The notes under the pieces: generated by a model
What the model saw: the letters and a program-made list of their open reading frames with translations, nothing else
What the model was told of the DNA's origin: nothing
The model's database searches: none
Position numbers and translations under genes: made by a program
Shown here: positions 15,643 to 23,962 of the stretch, piece after piece
Numbering within the stretch: the stretch's first letter is position 1
Layout: every line of letters begins with the position of its first letter
IMG/VR virus record: IMGVR_UViG_3300020438_005163
Coordinates: 1 to 35,234 of that record
Origin: a virus
Length of the DNA: 35,234 nt
Reading direction: 5' to 3' (one strand)

Positions 15643-16304
15643 TATAAGACTCCATAATATCCACCAATCCCAAATGGTATTTTGGTGTTGATTGTTAAAT
15701 GATTACTCTCAATATACCTTGACTTAGGTATAACTCTGAAATCAAAACTTACCCTCGTCACAGATGTTATGTTTTGTTTATTACCATGAGTTAATTTAGT
15801 CGCGTCCCACTCCACACACTCACCATAATTTCCTCTTATCTCTTGGAAATCACCCAAGTCTTCTTCTGTCTCTGCCCATATCGTATTAGTTCCATAAGCT
15901 TTTGTTAATGGCATAAAGTAATTTAACTCCTGTACCCTTTCAGCCCATTCTTCATTTCGATAATGTCTGTCTTTATGAAACTCACCTACTGATATATTAC
16001 CAGGTAAATGAACCCTAAATGTTGGTATTTTTTGATAAACTATTTCCTCATCAAATCTTGGTTTGATATGTTGATGTAAAAAGTCCACATACAATCTATC
16101 AAAAGTATCATCTTCTCGTATCTTACCATAAAAACATTTATGCCACACGGTTGATTGGTCATTCTCTCTTTTAAATAAATCATAAGACTTGTGGAAATGT
16201 AAACGTTCTAATCCACCTGGTGGTAATATCCCATCAGAATCAAACCAATCAAAAATTATTGACCTGAAATCAAATAAAAAATTATCATAATTTATTTTAT
16301 TCAA
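15642..16304 (-). CDS. StrG-like Fe(II)/2-oxoglutarate-type oxygenase
   Basis: A 220-residue protein. GEFHKDRHYRNEEW holds the HxD iron ligands (about residues 109-111), NYFMPLTKAYGTNTIWAET follows, and LTHGNKQNITSVTRVSFDFRVIP gives the distal His and the Arg that binds 2-oxoglutarate. This pattern is that of the streptomycin-cluster protein StrG and relatives in polysaccharide clusters, where hydroxylation of a sugar or cyclitol is suspected. The start is TTG 16304, overlapping the upstream TGA as TTGA, with AAGGG upstream. Next to the nonulosonate genes, it may modify that sugar. Confidence 0.72.
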   Translation of the reverse strand: MNKINYDNFLFDFRSIIFDWFDSDGILPPGGLERLHFHKSYDLFKRENDQSTVWHKCFYGKIREDDTFDRLYVDFLHQHIKPRFDEEIVYQKIPTFRVHLPGNISVGEFHKDRHYRNEEWAERVQELNYFMPLTKAYGTNTIWAETEEDLGDFQEIRGNYGECVEWDATKLTHGNKQNITSVTRVSFDFRVIPKSRYIESNHLTINTKIPFGIGGYYGVL

Positions 16305-16963
16305 ATCTCTACCCTTGTTAAATTCATATTTTCTAATTCTTCAACCTCATCTAAATGTTTTTTAGCTGTGGTAATCATATTAAATTTAATCAAAGGATGT
16401 CTGGCAACTAAATTATACAAGACATCTTGCATAGGACCATTTACACCCCAATCAGTAGCATCAGGTGTCCCAACTAAGTAACCACTATTTTCATAAAAGT
16501 CCAACCCAAGAATATTCACCACATCACCATCTTCGGCTACTTCTAAAACTGTGTAAGCCAAAGTAGCAGTACCCGTGGATGGATAAGAGTATTTGTATTT
16601 GAAATCATCTGGTAGATTAACACCTCGTTGATACATCCAATCCTTATGCAAATCAGATAAGAATATATCAGGTAAATGACAAGAGTTTTGAATATTTACC
16701 CTACCCTCATCATGCATGTATGGTCTCATTAACTTTGTAACATTATAATTATCAAAGAAATTTATCCTTTTATATGAGTCAAGTTCTGTAGGCCAACCAT
16801 TACAACAAATATGAACCTCAGAGTCCTTTATGTATTCACCTATCTGTGGAAAAGCTTCTAACTCATTTCCAAACTCATTGGCTATAACCGTAAACTTTGG
16901 TTTCTCCAATGAGTCTATGAATTTAGCACTCTCTCCTCTAGCAAAAAAAGTAACTATCTTCAT
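16301..16963 (-). CDS. Sialyltransferase-like Rossmann protein (GT42/CST-like)
   Basis: A 220-residue protein. The N-terminus (FFARGESAKFIDSL, then FTVIANEF) and the strand STGTATLAYTVLEVAEDGDVVNILGLDFYEN resemble Campylobacter CST-type alpha-2,3-sialyltransferases, in which IALGYKEIYLSGIDFYQN occupies the same place. In CST-II a catalytic His follows in a YIGHS segment; here the aligned stretch reads WGVNGP, so His appears to be replaced by Asn. Its ATGA overlap with the NeuB-like gene supports a role with nonulosonic acid. It could instead be a related DUF115-type protein. Confidence 0.5.
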   Translation of the reverse strand: MKIVTFFARGESAKFIDSLEKPKFTVIANEFGNELEAFPQIGEYIKDSEVHICCNGWPTELDSYKRINFFDNYNVTKLMRPYMHDEGRVNIQNSCHLPDIFLSDLHKDWMYQRGVNLPDDFKYKYSYPSTGTATLAYTVLEVAEDGDVVNILGLDFYENSGYLVGTPDATDWGVNGPMQDVLYNLVARHPLIKFNMITTAKKHLDEVEELENMNLTRVEI

Positions 16964-17787
16964 ATAGTATCATTTACCTTTCTTAACTTTTCAGCAATCG
17001 GTACTTCTGAATCATATACTACTTTTTTACCATCACCTAACATCTTTCCAATCTTACGAACACTAACCATCAGTTCAGCAACACTCTCGATAGACGCTAC
17101 TTGGTCTGAACCATACATTAATCTGTCTTTGGTGATGTGAAACTCTAAACATTCAGCACCCAAAGCAGTAGCACCAATACAAGCAGCTAACCCACTATAA
17201 TGATTTGAAAATCCAACACTTAAATGTGGATATTTTTCTTTTAAAGTCGTTATATATTTTAAATTAACTTCTTCCTCTTTTGTTGGATAAGTGCTAGTAC
17301 AAGCTAATATGTATTCTGTATGTTTTAATATTTTCAGAGCAGCATCAACTTGTTCATCAGTACACATACCAGTCGATAGTATGATTGGTTTGCCAGTATA
17401 ATGTAGGGCTTCCAAAAAGTCTCTGTCCGTTGCCAAAGCAGAAGCAACCTTGTGATACTTAACATCTAAATGTTTTTCAACTAAATCTAAACTTTTTTCA
17501 TCCCAACAAGATACTATAAAATCTAAACCAAGTTCTTGTGTATAAACTTGTAGTTCTTTATACTCTTCTATATTAAACTCAATACCTTCTTTTTGTTCTC
17601 TTGTTGTTGTACCAAAAGGTGATTTTCTTGGTGTATCTAGCTCTTCTTGAGTATAAACTGATTCAATATCTCTTTTTTGAAATTTAACAGCATCACAACC
17701 ACAAGAACTTGCGGTTGCAATTAACTCTTTAGCTACATCCATATCCCCATTATGGTTTATTCCTATTTCTGCTATTACGTAAGTCAT
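16960..17787 (-). CDS. NeuB-like nonulosonic acid synthase without SAF domain
   Basis: A 275-residue (beta/alpha)8 barrel protein: VIAEIGINHNGDMDVAKELI, CDAVKFQKRD, KVASALATDRDFLEAL, PIILSTGMCTDEQV, CTSTYPTKEEEVNL, VGFSNHYSG and CLEFHITKDR. NeuB-family enzymes condense phosphoenolpyruvate with an N-acylated hexosamine to form sialic, legionaminic or pseudaminic acid. The usual C-terminal SAF (antifreeze-like) domain of about 60 residues is absent; the protein ends after the barrel. AGGAG precedes the ATG. No hydrolysing epimerase or dehydratase for the precursor is in the window, so the substrate may come from the host. Confidence 0.88.
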   Translation of the reverse strand: MTYVIAEIGINHNGDMDVAKELIATASSCGCDAVKFQKRDIESVYTQEELDTPRKSPFGTTTREQKEGIEFNIEEYKELQVYTQELGLDFIVSCWDEKSLDLVEKHLDVKYHKVASALATDRDFLEALHYTGKPIILSTGMCTDEQVDAALKILKHTEYILACTSTYPTKEEEVNLKYITTLKEKYPHLSVGFSNHYSGLAACIGATALGAECLEFHITKDRLMYGSDQVASIESVAELMVSVRKIGKMLGDGKKVVYDSEVPIAEKLRKVNDTI

Positions 17788-17801
17788 TTTAATCTCCTAT
17801 G

Positions 17802-18587
17802 TTATAATCTTGTATTGTTTTTTGTTTTTAAAAAATCACCTAAATTTTCTCTGTATTTTTTATATAAAATATTATCTTTTTTTGCATTCTTACTTCTAAT
17901 TGAAAAATTAAATGCTCGTCTATTTTTATCACTTTTATTAGAAAAACTTCCATGAATAACAATTGGATTATGAAATACACAATCTCCTGGCTTTAATAAA
18001 ATGGTTTCTACCTGATAATGTTCTTTCATTTTTATAAAAGTTTTTTCATCAATACATTGAGATGCTCCTAAATTTCCTTCAGGTTTATGTGGTAATGTAC
18101 CCTCTTGAAAAGAACCTACTAAATAATATAGTGGTCCATTTTCTTCTGTTGTTTCATCTAAAGGAATCCAACAAGTTAATGCTTCAGGTGGATTAAAGCA
18201 AAAAAAAGCATTATCTTGATGTGGTTTGGTTTCATAACCTTTAATTTTTGGTTTACCCCAAAAAGATGAGTTAAATTCAAGGTCGTCTATTTCCCCATAC
18301 AATTGATTAAATAAATCAACTATTGAAGGCGAACTTCTTAAAAGTTTATATTTAGGAATATAATTAGTTAAATTATGCATACTGCTAATTTCACCATCTT
18401 CAAATAAAATAAGATTTTCAATAGCATTACTCAAATCTTTACTTTTTGATATTTTTTTAATACTTGAATACAAATTATGTAAAAAATCTAAATCAAATAA
18501 ATTTTTAATTTTAACAAAACCATTTTTTTTATATTCAATAGAAAACTGATTAATTTCTTCTTTTGATAATTTTCTACTCTGTACCAT
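17802..18587 (-). CDS. PhyH-like Fe(II)/2-oxoglutarate dioxygenase, unusually AT-rich
   Basis: A 261-residue protein of the phytanoyl-CoA dioxygenase family. KPHQDNAFF holds the HxD ligands (about residues 142-144); CWIPLDETTEENGPLYYLVGSF is the conserved double-stranded helix stretch; IHGSFSNKSDKNRRAFNF gives the distal His and Arg. Such enzymes hydroxylate small molecules or sugars; the substrate here is unknown. Hand counts of lines in this gene give roughly 10-22% G+C, against over 40% in part of the neighbouring NeuB gene, so it may be a recent arrival. The ATG at 18587 has a weak ribosome-binding site. Confidence 0.78.
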   Translation of the reverse strand: MVQSRKLSKEEINQFSIEYKKNGFVKIKNLFDLDFLHNLYSSIKKISKSKDLSNAIENLILFEDGEISSMHNLTNYIPKYKLLRSSPSIVDLFNQLYGEIDDLEFNSSFWGKPKIKGYETKPHQDNAFFCFNPPEALTCWIPLDETTEENGPLYYLVGSFQEGTLPHKPEGNLGASQCIDEKTFIKMKEHYQVETILLKPGDCVFHNPIVIHGSFSNKSDKNRRAFNFSIRSKNAKKDNILYKKYRENLGDFLKTKNNTRL

Positions 18588-18589
18588 TT

Positions 18590-19024
18590 TTATACAAGCT
18601 CAACTAACTCAATTAATGTTCCATCAAAATCTCTACAAAAACAAACTTTAGCATTTCCATCTGGAGAAATTTGTGGTTCACATATAAATTCCAATTCCAT
18701 ATCTGTCAAATCATTATAAACCTTATCTAAATTTTCTACTGTTAGAGCAAAATGAGAACATCCAACTTTCCTTACTTTGCTTTTTAAATTTTCATTGTTG
18801 TCTTCTAAATGAGAATGAAAATGTAATAACTCAATCATTCCACCATCACTATCTTTCATTTTTACCGTATTAACCCTTACATCTTTCTCACCCATTAAAT
18901 TAGATATAAACTCTCCTGTTTCCAAGTCATCCCAAACAACTTCAAACCCAAAATAATCTTTATATAATTTAAGTGATTTTTCCATGTCAGTAACAGTAAT
19001 TCCTACGTGTCTTAATTTAAACAT
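18590..19024 (-). CDS. Glyoxalase/VOC-superfamily protein
   Basis: A 144-residue two-module protein of the vicinal-oxygen-chelate fold. The metal ligands appear as His 7 (LRHVGITVTD), Glu near residue 66 (GMIELLHFH), His near 92 (GCSHFALTV) and Glu near 140 (GTLIELVEL), the methylmalonyl-CoA-epimerase or glyoxalase arrangement. The function in a sugar cluster is unclear: an epimerase, a dioxygenase or a detoxifying lyase are possible. It lies 2 bases before the PhyH-like gene, and both look like one AT-rich cassette. AGGA precedes the ATG. Confidence 0.75.
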   Translation of the reverse strand: MFKLRHVGITVTDMEKSLKLYKDYFGFEVVWDDLETGEFISNLMGEKDVRVNTVKMKDSDGGMIELLHFHSHLEDNNENLKSKVRKVGCSHFALTVENLDKVYNDLTDMELEFICEPQISPDGNAKVCFCRDFDGTLIELVELV

Positions 19025-19982
19025 TTTTTTGTCCTGTATTTATTTTTTTTATTCCATTAAATATTAGAGCTCCACCAAGCATTTCATCATTGATAAGTTT
19101 TTCGTACTCTAACTCCACTCGTTTGTAAAACTCGTTAATTTTTTCATTCTTACTTACGTTACTTACAAATGCCTTATCAGCACTTAACATAGGTTTGTTG
19201 TTTTGTTGCCAATGAACGTGATTGAAAAATGAATAATCCAAGAAACTTTTCACACCACCTTGAAATCCAACAGATTCGCATAAATCCAATATGGAGTGAC
19301 TTGTAAAATAATTAATATGAGCTTTGTGATAATAAAATTTTTGATACTTTTCACATTCGTAATTAGTTAATAATACATCATTATGATTTGGTATTGCTAC
19401 CACTAATATACCATTTTCTTTTAACAAATCAAAGCACTTTTTTAAAAAATCTTTTGGATTAAAAACATGTTCAACCACATCAAATGCCACAATAATATCA
19501 AAATAATCCTTTGGTAAATCCGCATCTTTTAAAATCGAATTATGAACAATGACATTTGGATTTTTGTACTTGACAAAATCGGAATCTTGTATGTTTGGTT
19601 CTACTACTTGACATTCTTTTACACCAAAGTCATTCACTCTTGATACGATACCACCATGAGCACAACCAATCTCCAAGAACTTTGTTTCACTTGTTAGTTT
19701 ATCTTTGAATAGGTTGAATTGTCTATCATTCAATTCTTTATATATATGAAAGTGTTCCTCGGATTTTTTTCTTCTCCCCTCACTATCGGCACTAAACTCA
19801 TCCCTATACTTCTCGGAATAAAAATCATCTTGAACCCAAAACTCCGATGCTAGTATTCCGTGACCTGTTGGTTCGTGAAACCACAATACCGCCTCGTCTC
19901 CATCTCTCAATGTTATTGGTTTTAAAGTGAAATCGTCTACATCATAATCAAAACCAAGATTGTGTAGTAAATCAAGACGCAT
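19017..19982 (-). CDS. SAM-dependent methyltransferase (class I)
   Basis: A 321-residue protein from ATG 19982, which has AGGAG at 19988-19992. An N-terminal region of about 85 residues precedes the SAM domain: KFLEIGCAHGGIVSRV (motif I), YFDIIVAFDVVEHVFNPKDFL (motif II-III with the DVVEH signature) and ENGILVVAIPNHND. This is the Methyltransf_23 style found in polysaccharide clusters. The start overlaps the aminotransferase stop by 11 bases. A longer frame exists upstream but has no ribosome-binding site. Substrate unknown. Confidence 0.8.
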   Translation of the reverse strand: MRLDLLHNLGFDYDVDDFTLKPITLRDGDEAVLWFHEPTGHGILASEFWVQDDFYSEKYRDEFSADSEGRRKKSEEHFHIYKELNDRQFNLFKDKLTSETKFLEIGCAHGGIVSRVNDFGVKECQVVEPNIQDSDFVKYKNPNVIVHNSILKDADLPKDYFDIIVAFDVVEHVFNPKDFLKKCFDLLKENGILVVAIPNHNDVLLTNYECEKYQKFYYHKAHINYFTSHSILDLCESVGFQGGVKSFLDYSFFNHVHWQQNNKPMLSADKAFVSNVSKNEKINEFYKRVELEYEKLINDEMLGGALIFNGIKKINTGQKNV

Positions 19983-21222
19983 TGTAACTCCTAATGAAAT
20001 CTCTGATAACTCCCATTGATTCAATAATAGCAGACTCAGATATCGTCAATGGTGGTCCTAACTTAATAGACTCTCGTTTAGTCCATACGGTAAGAACACC
20101 ATTTTCAATACAGTTCTCCGTAACATAGTTCCCCATGTCAGCATCCTTAACGATTATAGCAGAGACCATACCCCTTACGTTCACAACCTCAACACCCTCT
20201 TCTTGTTCTAACTGTTTGTTTAGTTTCTCAAACAACTTTATTTTTTTCTTCAAATTACTTTGAAATAAATCATCAGTTAAGTATTCAAGATTAGCCAAAC
20301 CAGCCGCACAACACAAAGCATTTCCAGCTTGTGTGCTACTTAGATTTGCTGATGAATCTACATCAATTATTTCTTTTCTACTCAATACAGCAGACAAAGG
20401 TAAGGATGATGTTAATCCCTTACCAAGTGTTACTATATCTGGTTTGTAGTCTCCATAAGTCATATATCCATACAACTCACCCATTCTGTAAAAACCTGAT
20501 TGTACCTCATCAAAACAAAACAATATTTTATTCTCTTGACATATCTTATATATCTCATCAATGTATTCTTTTGGATACATCCAAGCACCCCAACCTTGAT
20601 AAGTTTCTAAAAAGAAAGATGCTATTTTATTCAACGGTGGTAAATCCTTTAACTTTAACTTATCACCTTTCTTTGGAAATGGTAGAAACAAAATCTCACT
20701 ATCTTTAACATTTGACCACTCTGTACTTGTACTTGTCCCACCAATCAATTCAGAACCCAATACCCTACCGTGGTAATTACCAGTAAATACAACTATGTAT
20801 TTTCTTTTGTTTTTCTTCCCCCATAGTTTTATCAAACGATAAGCGGCATCTGTAGCCTCACTACCAGAATTCAATAATGTAACTTTATCAAAATGAGATG
20901 GTGATATATCTAATAGTTTCTTAATAAACTTATCTCGTATGTCTGTATTATATTGATAAGCAAAAACTAAATTAGAATCAACTTGATTCTTTATAGCCTC
21001 ATTGATGTAAGGATTAGAGTGTCCAGCATTTGTAACGAATATACCAGATGTCATGTCTATCCATCTATTTCCCTTGTCGTCAAAAACATAAAAGTTTTTA
21101 GCTTCTTTCCACTTAACTGGCATCTCACAAATATTAGATGGTTCGTGTTTGTGTTTGAAATCTCTGTAAGATTTTACGTCAAACTTGAAGTCTTTTATAT
21201 ACCTATGCTCGGTTGTTATCAT
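19972..21222 (-). CDS. Class III PLP aminotransferase (GSA-aminomutase-like)
   Basis: A 416-residue protein. LLNSGSEATDAAYRLIKLW (about 117-135) is the PLP-phosphate loop, FTGNYHGRVLG follows, FCFDEVQSGFYRMG holds Asp 228 that contacts the pyridine nitrogen, and IVTLGKGLTSSLPL carries Lys 258 for the Schiff base. All catalytic residues are present. Aminotransferases of this class accompany NeuB and NeuA homologues in several bacterial glycan clusters, and here the gene directly follows the NeuA-like gene, so a role in an amino-nonulosonate or its precursor is reasonable. AGAGG precedes the ATG. Confidence 0.88.
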   Translation of the reverse strand: MITTEHRYIKDFKFDVKSYRDFKHKHEPSNICEMPVKWKEAKNFYVFDDKGNRWIDMTSGIFVTNAGHSNPYINEAIKNQVDSNLVFAYQYNTDIRDKFIKKLLDISPSHFDKVTLLNSGSEATDAAYRLIKLWGKKNKRKYIVVFTGNYHGRVLGSELIGGTSTSTEWSNVKDSEILFLPFPKKGDKLKLKDLPPLNKIASFFLETYQGWGAWMYPKEYIDEIYKICQENKILFCFDEVQSGFYRMGELYGYMTYGDYKPDIVTLGKGLTSSLPLSAVLSRKEIIDVDSSANLSSTQAGNALCCAAGLANLEYLTDDLFQSNLKKKIKLFEKLNKQLEQEEGVEVVNVRGMVSAIIVKDADMGNYVTENCIENGVLTVWTKRESIKLGPPLTISESAIIESMGVIRDFIRSYNAS

Positions 21223-21880
21223 TGATTGCCTCTAATATTTTGAAATCATCTAAAGTATCCACATCATGTGTAAATGGTGTGATGTAAGCTAACATTTTAT
21301 CTCCATGTAAATCATCGTTATTCATAAAATAGTCTGGTCTAACAATGTCTATATAACCATTTGGATTGTATGTCTTTGGTAACATCTGTCTTGGTAAGTT
21401 ATAATAATCACCTTTCATTTGCCCATCAAACAATCCACCCCAATAGATATCATTTTGTTTAAATGATTTATAAGCAGTTTCAGATGACTCATGAGCAGAC
21501 CTCATGGATGTACAATGTTTATTTTTTAAAAAGTAATCTATTGCATCATCCAAGATATGTGGTTTTATCATGGGAGTTGTAGCCCTTAAATGTATAATAT
21601 CACTATAGTCATCCAAGTATTCCACAGCATGTCTCATCGCACCTATATCTAATGATTCGTCTTGAGCAAACTCTGATGGTCTATCAATTACTTCAGCATC
21701 ATGTCCTAAAGCAATATTTTTAATCTTATCATCATCTGTCGAAACATAAACTTTAGATATTCCCTTTGTCATATGAGCAGATATTATAGGGTAAGCTAAT
21801 AAAGGCACTCCATTTAACTTTTTAATATTCTTACCTGGAACACCCTTACTACCACCACGAGCTAATATTATTACTTTCAT
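21203..21880 (-). CDS. NeuA-like CMP-nonulosonate cytidylyltransferase
   Basis: A 225-residue GT-A-fold nucleotidyltransferase. VIILARGGSKGVPGKNIKKL is the CTP-binding signature, VYVSTDDDKIKNIA, IIHLRATTPM, YNPNGYIDIVRP and a final DVDTLDDF match NeuA and PseF/LegF enzymes, which activate nonulosonic acids as CMP derivatives. Together with the NeuB-like enzyme it forms the core of the CMP-nonulosonate route. AAGGAG lies upstream of the ATG, inside the end of the deacetylase-like gene (ATGA). Confidence 0.87.
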   Translation of the reverse strand: MKVIILARGGSKGVPGKNIKKLNGVPLLAYPIISAHMTKGISKVYVSTDDDKIKNIALGHDAEVIDRPSEFAQDESLDIGAMRHAVEYLDDYSDIIHLRATTPMIKPHILDDAIDYFLKNKHCTSMRSAHESSETAYKSFKQNDIYWGGLFDGQMKGDYYNLPRQMLPKTYNPNGYIDIVRPDYFMNNDDLHGDKMLAYITPFTHDVDTLDDFKILEAINDNNRA

Positions 21881-22623
21881 AACAACAACTCCTTTGGAAA
21901 TGTTTTAGTTTCACTATTCATTGATTCCAACAACTCCTTGTTTCTTTCCTGTATTAGTTTTGTGAAATTACTAATATTATCATACCCATCCTCTGACCAA
22001 GAAAAAGGATGAGTTAATAATTGCATCTTCTGTGGCAAATCCCAATAGTCAACGTGAAAGGGATGTCCATACTTCCACTCGTGATTGGAATCTGCTAAAT
22101 AATGAACTCGTAATTCTTGTGGTTTATCACCACTAAAATAATGAAAAAATTCCTCACCATAACAATTTATTTTATTAGGAACTTCCACATATTTTTCCAA
22201 TAAAGTTGGATTGCTACCACACCTATGAAAAGCAAATCTATCAACTTCAAATCCATAGTAGTGTTCTAATGTCTTTATATCTTTTAGTATGTAATCAACT
22301 AATTCATCATCTTCCATCATAGGTGGATTCTGATGTAGTCCGATGTAATGTCCCATAGACTCTATCTCTTGAATAGCCTCTATGTTCTTTTGTGATAGGG
22401 CATTATATGTATTGTTTCTTAACTGAACCGTGTAGGTAGAATGAACGTTTAAATCCTCGTGTTCAATACGAGCCATTTCTAATGCTCTATCAATTGAAAA
22501 CTCTATATCATGTCTCAAAACACAGAAAGAATTAACCTCATCACTTACTTCAGAAAAATCCATTATTGGTAAATTTTGTTTTACCAAAGTAATTACATTT
22601 CTATATTCAGCATAACTAAACAT
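21877..22623 (-). CDS. Polysaccharide-deacetylase-like protein
   Basis: A 248-residue protein from the ATG at 22623, chosen because GAGGGAG (22633-22639) lies nine bases upstream; a longer in-frame extension to 22689 lacks this support. CVLRHDIEFSIDRALEMA is a metal-binding HD motif of the NodB-like fold, and SMGHYIGLHQNP supplies two more His. The family removes acyl groups from amino sugars, or uses the fold for other hydrolyses. Near NeuA, the likely targets are a sugar precursor or a glycan chain. Assignment by motif only. Confidence 0.65.
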   Translation of the reverse strand: MFSYAEYRNVITLVKQNLPIMDFSEVSDEVNSFCVLRHDIEFSIDRALEMARIEHEDLNVHSTYTVQLRNNTYNALSQKNIEAIQEIESMGHYIGLHQNPPMMEDDELVDYILKDIKTLEHYYGFEVDRFAFHRCGSNPTLLEKYVEVPNKINCYGEEFFHYFSGDKPQELRVHYLADSNHEWKYGHPFHVDYWDLPQKMQLLTHPFSWSEDGYDNISNFTKLIQERNKELLESMNSETKTFPKELLL

Positions 22624-23962
22624 TGACAATAACTCCCTCTCTACCAATAAAAGTTTTATTGTTAGCAGCAACAAAACCTTTGTCCTCACCTATATGTGTA
22701 ACTAATTTTATAGTACCATCCGAAAGTTTAGAGTTGATTGCATCTCTGACAGTTCTACCTTCATGTCCATAATCATCGAATATAAAAGTTGGATTGTTTA
22801 ATTGTTTAGATAATCTATCAATGTCAAAAACTACCTCTTCAAAGGTATGTCCAGCATCAATATGTACAACGTCAACATCTGGTATCTTAAAATTCACGTC
22901 ATATACATCCGAGTTTATAAACTCGACATTATTAACATCACTACAATTTTCCTTTGTCTTTTCATAATTTACAACATCCCTTTCAACTGCTATCACCTTT
23001 TTAAAACATTCCGAATAAACTCTCGTGGTGTTTCCTTGATGACATCCTAATTCTAATATGGTTTTATCTTTGTAACCCTCACCAAATATTCTCAGTATGT
23101 CCTCTTTGAATTTACGCGATGTGGTGCTTTTATTCTTACCTTTATTTTCTATTTTATTTAGCACAAAATTTTCATCATAATTATGTTTCACCAAATTCCA
23201 AACTTGTTTCATTATATGTGTTCTTTGATCTTTTGGTATGCCAGTAAAAACCCAATTATAAGCATGTTTGATGAACAACGGAGTCTTATCCTCATTTAAT
23301 TGCCAGTTATGTCCAAACATATCTTTACGATGTATATGGGTTAATTTATAAACAAAAGGTAGCGTTAAATTCATCTCCACGTTGTTAACCTGTAACCAAT
23401 AATTCAATGGCGTTTGTTCAGTCCCCTTTCCAACTATTTTGTCTTGCAACTCTACAAATGTATCCACGTTATCATAGTATAACTTCTTGAATGATTTGAA
23501 TACCTCTTTGTGTTGTTCATTAAAAATCATAGGTGAACTGCTAACGTACTTTTGTTTGTCAAACTCAAACCCATCAAAGAAATCTTTATACCCCACAATA
23601 CTTTTATATATCCAATTCAAGTTATCCGTGTCTCTTACAGCAGTTAATTTATGGTCTGTTAATTCAAAGAAATTTGGAGCATCCCATTTAATCATATGTG
23701 TACAATCTATCTGACAAATTTGGTCATAGTCAATACCCCTACGTTCCATCTCATCAAACACAAAGATAGCTTTCTGCCAGTTTATTCTGAATCTACTTAA
23801 ATCTTCTTCAATTGGTTTTTCAAAGGGAACAAACAACACATCATTTTTCTTACACCAATATTCCCAAGTCTTTCTTGAGATATCAACCCATTCCCATCCA
23901 CCATACTTGTGAGCATACTTATCGTTTTTTACACCAATCCACCAAATAACATTTTTCTTCAT
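22616..23962 (-). CDS. Fusion: GT-A-like glycosyltransferase domain plus SAM methyltransferase
   Basis: A 448-residue protein with two domains. Residues 1-255 resemble the GT at 14090-14851 (APNFFELTD, LNWIYKSIVGYKDF, GTEQTPLNYWL), but where that protein has DAD this one has DCT (YDQICQIDCTHMIKWD), losing the second metal Asp. Residues about 285-448 are a class I methyltransferase: TILELGCHQGNTTRVY, VVAVERD-like KVIAVERDVVNYE, VDVVHIDAGHTFEEV and FIFDDYGHEGRTV. It may transfer and methylate a sugar in one chain, or the first domain may be only a binding scaffold. AGAGG precedes the ATG at 23962. Confidence 0.7.
   Translation of the reverse strand: MKKNVIWWIGVKNDKYAHKYGGWEWVDISRKTWEYWCKKNDVLFVPFEKPIEEDLSRFRINWQKAIFVFDEMERRGIDYDQICQIDCTHMIKWDAPNFFELTDHKLTAVRDTDNLNWIYKSIVGYKDFFDGFEFDKQKYVSSSPMIFNEQHKEVFKSFKKLYYDNVDTFVELQDKIVGKGTEQTPLNYWLQVNNVEMNLTLPFVYKLTHIHRKDMFGHNWQLNEDKTPLFIKHAYNWVFTGIPKDQRTHIMKQVWNLVKHNYDENFVLNKIENKGKNKSTTSRKFKEDILRIFGEGYKDKTILELGCHQGNTTRVYSECFKKVIAVERDVVNYEKTKENCSDVNNVEFINSDVYDVNFKIPDVDVVHIDAGHTFEEVVFDIDRLSKQLNNPTFIFDDYGHEGRTVRDAINSKLSDGTIKLVTHIGEDKGFVAANNKTFIGREGVIVNV

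Noticed and set aside
19983-20024. N-terminal extension of the methyltransferase (start at 20024)
   Set aside because: The AGGAG at 19988-19992 sits immediately before ATG 19982, and the extension only covers the coding end of the aminotransferase.
20331-20708. Long open frame on the plus strand (125 codons)
   Set aside because: It lies entirely inside the class III aminotransferase, which has all catalytic motifs, and its own translation has low-complexity, frame-shadow composition and no recognisable motif.
22624-22689. N-terminal extension of the deacetylase-like protein, read as a hydrophobic leader
   Set aside because: The leader-like leucines overlap the end of the fusion gene, while GAGGGAG stands at proper distance from ATG 22623.
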